Below are positions 7,106-9,968 of a stretch of DNA of 9,968 bases, one piece after another (position 1 is the stretch's first letter; every line of letters begins with the position of its first letter). Below the pieces are notes generated by a model. It had not been told where the DNA came from. It did no database searches and worked only from the letters and a program-made list of their open reading frames with translations. Source of the stretch: JALZAA01 sp035316005 (GTDB taxonomy: Bacteria > Actinomycetota > Acidimicrobiia > IMCC26256 > JACDBD01); contig DATFXK010000327.1 of the NCBI GenBank assembly GCA_035316005.1, forward strand, positions 1-9,968. The letters run 5' to 3'. The position numbers and the translations under genes are program-made.

Positions 7106-7111
7106 TACGAT
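7106..7111 (+). promoter_or_regulatory. Possible -10 box in the proB-proA gap
   Basis: TACGAT matches the strong actinobacterial -10 pattern TANNNT, with T-A at the start and A-T at the end. It would start transcription near 7118, over 220 bases before proA. A -35 match at good spacing is not seen: TTGCGC at 7078-7083 is 22 bases upstream, too far. Confidence 0.4.
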
Positions 7112-7117
7112 CCGCAA

Positions 7118-7300
7118 CGACGCCACTCGGTCCTCGTCGCCGGCCGACGGGGGGAGGGCCCTCGCTCGGAGGGCCTGAAACGGCCGGCGAGGAGCGGGGG
7201 ACGGCAGTGGGGTCGGACGACCGTGCCGAGGCGGATGGCTGCGCCAGCGGCAGCGCCTCCGCCGTACGGAAGCCCGGCCTCGCTGCCCCCCCGAGCTCGC
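7118..7300 (+). ncRNA. Candidate structured RNA or long leader between proB and proA
   Basis: This stretch has no credible reading frame but folds well by eye. TCGCCGGCC (7137-7145) pairs with GGCCGGCGA (7182-7190). That stem encloses GGGCCCTC (7156-7163) paired with GAGGGCCT (7169-7176) around a 5-base loop. CCACT (7123-7127) can pair with AGTGG (7206-7210). GGTC/GACC form a small hairpin at 7211-7222. GGCGGA (7230-7235) pairs with TCCGCC (7258-7263) around GCTGC (7238-7242)/GCAGC (7250-7254). CTGCC and CCCCC (7283-7292) can pair with GGCAG (7203-7207) and GGGGG (7196-7200), which competes with the CCACT pairing. It matches no RNA family I can name. High GC makes chance folding easy, so confidence is low. 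Confidence 0.27.
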
Positions 7301-7312
7301 AATCAAGAACTA

Positions 7313-7324
7313 GACCGCGCGGTC
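7313..7324 (+). promoter_or_regulatory. Palindrome overlapping the proA promoter, possible operator
   Basis: GACCGCGCGGTC is a perfect 12-base palindrome. Widened to 7310-7327 (CTAGACCGCGCGGTCAAG) only one symmetric pair mismatches. It ends six bases before the proA -10 box, across the spacer and -35 area, where a bound protein would block polymerase. The AGACCG-n-CGGTC form resembles operators of TetR-family repressors. No regulator gene is nearby. Confidence 0.4.
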
Positions 7325-7330
7325 AAGGTT

Positions 7331-7336
7331 TACACT
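7331..7336 (+). promoter_or_regulatory. -10 box of a probable leaderless proA promoter
   Basis: TACACT is followed by seven pyrimidine-rich bases and the proA ATG at 7344, the geometry of a leaderless promoter. proA has no Shine-Dalgarno site in front of it, which agrees. Confidence 0.55.
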
Positions 7337-7343
7337 CGCCCCC

Positions 7344-8600
7344 ATGTCCGAGCGCTCCGGGGTCGTCGCGCTCGGCCGTCGAGCCCGTGACGCGTCCCGG
7401 GAGCTCGCCGCGGCGTCGACGGCCGAGAAGGATCTCGCGCTGCTCACCGCCGCCGACCTCCTCGGCGAGGGGACGCCGGAGATCCTCGCCGCCAACGCCA
7501 CCGACCTCGAGCAGGCCGAGTCGTGCGGGATGGCCGCAGGCCCGCTCGACCGCCTGCGGCTGACCGAGGCGCGCGTCGCCGGCATGGCGGCCGGGCTGCG
7601 CAAGGTGGCGGCGCTGCCCGACCCCGTGGGCGAGGTGCTCGAAGGATGGGTCCGGCCCAGCGGGATCGAGATCCACCGGGTCCGCGTTCCCCTGGGCGTG
7701 GTGGCGATCATCTACGAGAACCGTCCCAACGTCACGAGCGACGCCGCCAGCCTGTGCCTGAAGTCCGGCAACGCGGCGCTGTTGCGCGGCTCGGGCTCGG
7801 CCGTGCGGTCGAACGTCGCCGTCGCCGGGGTGCTGCGCGAAGCGCTGCAGAAGACGGGCCTGCCCGAGGACGGCGTGGTCCTCGTCGAGGACGTGTCGCA
7901 CGAGACGGCCGTCGAGGTCATGCGCCTCACCGACTTCGTCGACTGCCTCATCCCACGCGGCGGGTCCGACCTGATCGCCAGCGTTCGCGAGTACGCCACC
8001 GTGCCCGTGATCATCGACGGCGACGGCAACTGCCACGTGTACGTGGACGCCGCCGCCGACCTCGACGAAGCGCTCCGGATCACCGTCAACGCGAAGACCG
8101 ACCGCACCAGCGTGTGCAACGCGGCCGAGTCGCTCGTCGTGCACGAGGGGGTCGCCGATGCCTTCCTGCCGCGCGTCTGCGGCGCGCTCGCCGAGCGGAA
8201 GGTCGAGCTGGTCGGCGACGAACGGGCCCGCGCCCGATGGCCGGCGATGGGCGTCGCCACCGACGACGACTTCGGGCGCGAGTACCTCGCGTTGAAGCTG
8301 AGCGTGGCTGTCGTCGACACGCTCGACGACGCCGTCACGCACGTGAACCGGTTCGGCACCGGCCACACCGAGGCGATCGTGACAAGCGACCTCAACGCCG
8401 CCCGTCGCTTCTCCACCGGCGTCGACGCCGCCGTCGTCATGGTGAACGCGTCGACGCGGTTCACCGACGGCGAGCGCTTCGGCTTCGGCGCCGAGATCGG
8501 CATCTCGACGCAGAAGCTGCACGCCCGCGGCCCCATGGGCCTGCGCGAGCTGACCACGTACAAGTACCTCGTGTGGGGCGACGGCCAGGTGGTCGAGTGA
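7344..8600 (+). CDS. proA: Gamma-glutamyl phosphate reductase
   Basis: A 418-residue NADPH-dependent dehydrogenase turning gamma-glutamyl phosphate into glutamate semialdehyde, the second proline step; the product cyclises and is reduced by ProC, not seen here. The aldehyde-dehydrogenase fold is clear: PLGVVAIIYENRPNVT, LKSGNAALLRGSGSA, the segment IDGDGNCHVYVD, and the catalytic cysteine C258 in RTSVCNAAESL. FGTGHTEAIVT and FGFGAEIGISTQKLHARGPM near the C-terminus are ProA signatures. Length is typical. The ATG at 7344 is supported by the -10 box seven bases away and by normal N-terminal length. It lies 298 bases from its pathway partner proB. It may be controlled separately through the palindrome at 7313-7324. 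Confidence 0.97.
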   Translation: MSERSGVVALGRRARDASRELAAASTAEKDLALLTAADLLGEGTPEILAANATDLEQAESCGMAAGPLDRLRLTEARVAGMAAGLRKVAALPDPVGEVLEGWVRPSGIEIHRVRVPLGVVAIIYENRPNVTSDAASLCLKSGNAALLRGSGSAVRSNVAVAGVLREALQKTGLPEDGVVLVEDVSHETAVEVMRLTDFVDCLIPRGGSDLIASVREYATVPVIIDGDGNCHVYVDAAADLDEALRITVNAKTDRTSVCNAAESLVVHEGVADAFLPRVCGALAERKVELVGDERARARWPAMGVATDDDFGREYLALKLSVAVVDTLDDAVTHVNRFGTGHTEAIVTSDLNAARRFSTGVDAAVVMVNASTRFTDGERFGFGAEIGISTQKLHARGPMGLRELTTYKYLVWGDGQVVE

Positions 8601-8619
8601 CCCGCAACCCCCTGATGTC

Positions 8620-8624
8620 AGGAG
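8620..8624 (+). promoter_or_regulatory. Shine-Dalgarno site for the MoxR-type gene
   Basis: AGGAG lies four bases before the ATG at 8629 and fixes this start. The site overlaps a small inverted repeat CTGATGTCAG (8612-8621). The 28-base gap from proA shows no promoter, so read-through from proA is likely. Confidence 0.6.
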
Positions 8625-8628
8625 CCTG

Positions 8629-9522
<894 letters not shown>

Positions 9523-9526
9523 CGCC

Positions 9527-9968
9527 GTGCACCACGTGAACCCGGCGAAGCTGAACGACGCCATGTCGAGGTTCGGGCCCGTCGACGCCCCGCCGTCCGG
9601 CGATCGCGAGTCGATGCTCGACGTGCTGCAGGGCTTCATCCACGAGCTGCGCGCCGCCGGGCTCCCGGTGTCAATGACCGAGAACCTCGATGCCATGCGC
9701 GCCGTCGAGCACGTCGACATCGGCGAGCGCGACACGTTCAAGGCCGCGCTCGGAGCGACGCTCGTCAAACACCACCATCACTGGCGGGCCTTCGAGACCG
9801 TCTTCGACGTCTACTTCTCCCTGCACGCCGCCGGCATCGGCGAGGAGGGGGAGGACGGCCAGCCGTTCGACCTCGAGTCCATGGAGGCGATGCGGGCCCA
9901 GGGCGGCGGCGCCATGGGCGAGGTCTCACCGGAGGAGCTGGCGCAGATGCTCCTCCAGGCGCTGATGA
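9527..9968 (+). CDS. CoxE-like VWA-family protein, N-terminal part, cut by window end
   Basis: An open frame continues past the window edge, so only about 147 residues are seen. The segment GFIHELRAAGLPVSMTENLD followed by DIGERDTFKAALGATLV and FETVFDVYF matches the helical N-terminal region of CoxE-like proteins. In those proteins a VWA metal-binding domain (with a MIDAS site) lies further on, so here it would be outside the window. Start is uncertain: GTG 9527 is four bases after the MoxR-type stop, with GTG 9536 and ATG 9563 as alternatives, and none has a clear ribosome binding site. Tight spacing indicates coupling with the ATPase gene. A His-rich KHHHHW patch lies about two thirds along the visible part. 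The family call is good by motif and context, but the VWA domain itself is not seen. Confidence 0.8.
   Translation, partial: MHHVNPAKLNDAMSRFGPVDAPPSGDRESMLDVLQGFIHELRAAGLPVSMTENLDAMRAVEHVDIGERDTFKAALGATLVKHHHHWRAFETVFDVYFSLHAAGIGEEGEDGQPFDLESMEAMRAQGGGAMGEVSPEELAQMLLQALM

Noticed and set aside
7118..7300. Gap RNA considered as RNase P RNA, tmRNA, SRP RNA, 6C RNA or a T-box
   Set aside because: It is too short for RNase P RNA or tmRNA. It lacks their conserved segments, the SRP loop signature and the T-box TGGNACCGCG sequence, and it does not show two C-rich loops as in 6C RNA. A 6S-like rod could not be shown because the ends do not pair clearly.
7078..7563. Plus-strand frame crossing the proB-proA gap into proA
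   Set aside because: It overlaps over 200 bases of proA in another frame, has Arg/Ser/Pro-rich composition typical of shadow frames, and lacks a ribosome binding site.

Overview
The window is GC-rich chromosomal DNA, tightly packed with plus-strand genes. It looks like the conserved housekeeping core of an actinomycetote. The evidence is the gene order (radical SAM protein, DUF2344 partner, RNase E/G, rplU, rpmA, obg, proB, proA), an RNase E/G with a long basic N-terminal extension, and TANNNT -10 boxes placed directly before start codons. A deep lineage such as Acidimicrobiia is plausible but is inference; no rRNA or other decisive marker is present. I see no insertion sequence, phage gene, tRNA or CRISPR array.

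Layout. (1) 2-1907: the 3' part of a B12-binding-type radical SAM protein, overlapping a DUF2344 (TIGR03936-type) partner. (2) 1920-3842: ribonuclease E/G, translationally close to the pair above. (3) 3868-4563: ribosomal proteins L21 (with an unusual Lys/Ala/Pro/Thr repeat tail) and L27, ending in two perfect hairpins at 4574-4639. (4) 4695-7045: obg and proB, joined by an ATGA overlap, with an apparent leaderless promoter before obg. (5) 7046-7343: a 298-base gap holding possible terminator hairpins, a good -10 box, a strongly foldable stretch that could be a small RNA, and a proA promoter overlapped by a near-perfect palindrome. (6) 7344-8600: proA. (7) 8629-9968: a MoxR-type AAA+ ATPase followed by the N-terminal part of a CoxE-like (VWA family) protein that runs off the window.

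How the genes fit together. The first half concerns RNA and ribosomes: RNase E/G matures and degrades RNA, L21 and L27 are large-subunit proteins, and Obg is a GTPase of large-subunit assembly. The two radical SAM-associated genes sit with them and have no assigned reaction. ProB and ProA make the first two steps from glutamate to proline, but proA appears to be transcribed separately from proB. The MoxR/CoxE-like pair is a typical chaperone-like ATPase/VWA module of unknown client.

Most of the window is ordinary. The places worth a second look are the proB-proA gap, the palindrome at the proA promoter, the L21 tail, the Ser in the Obg G4 motif, and the uncharacterised radical SAM pair.
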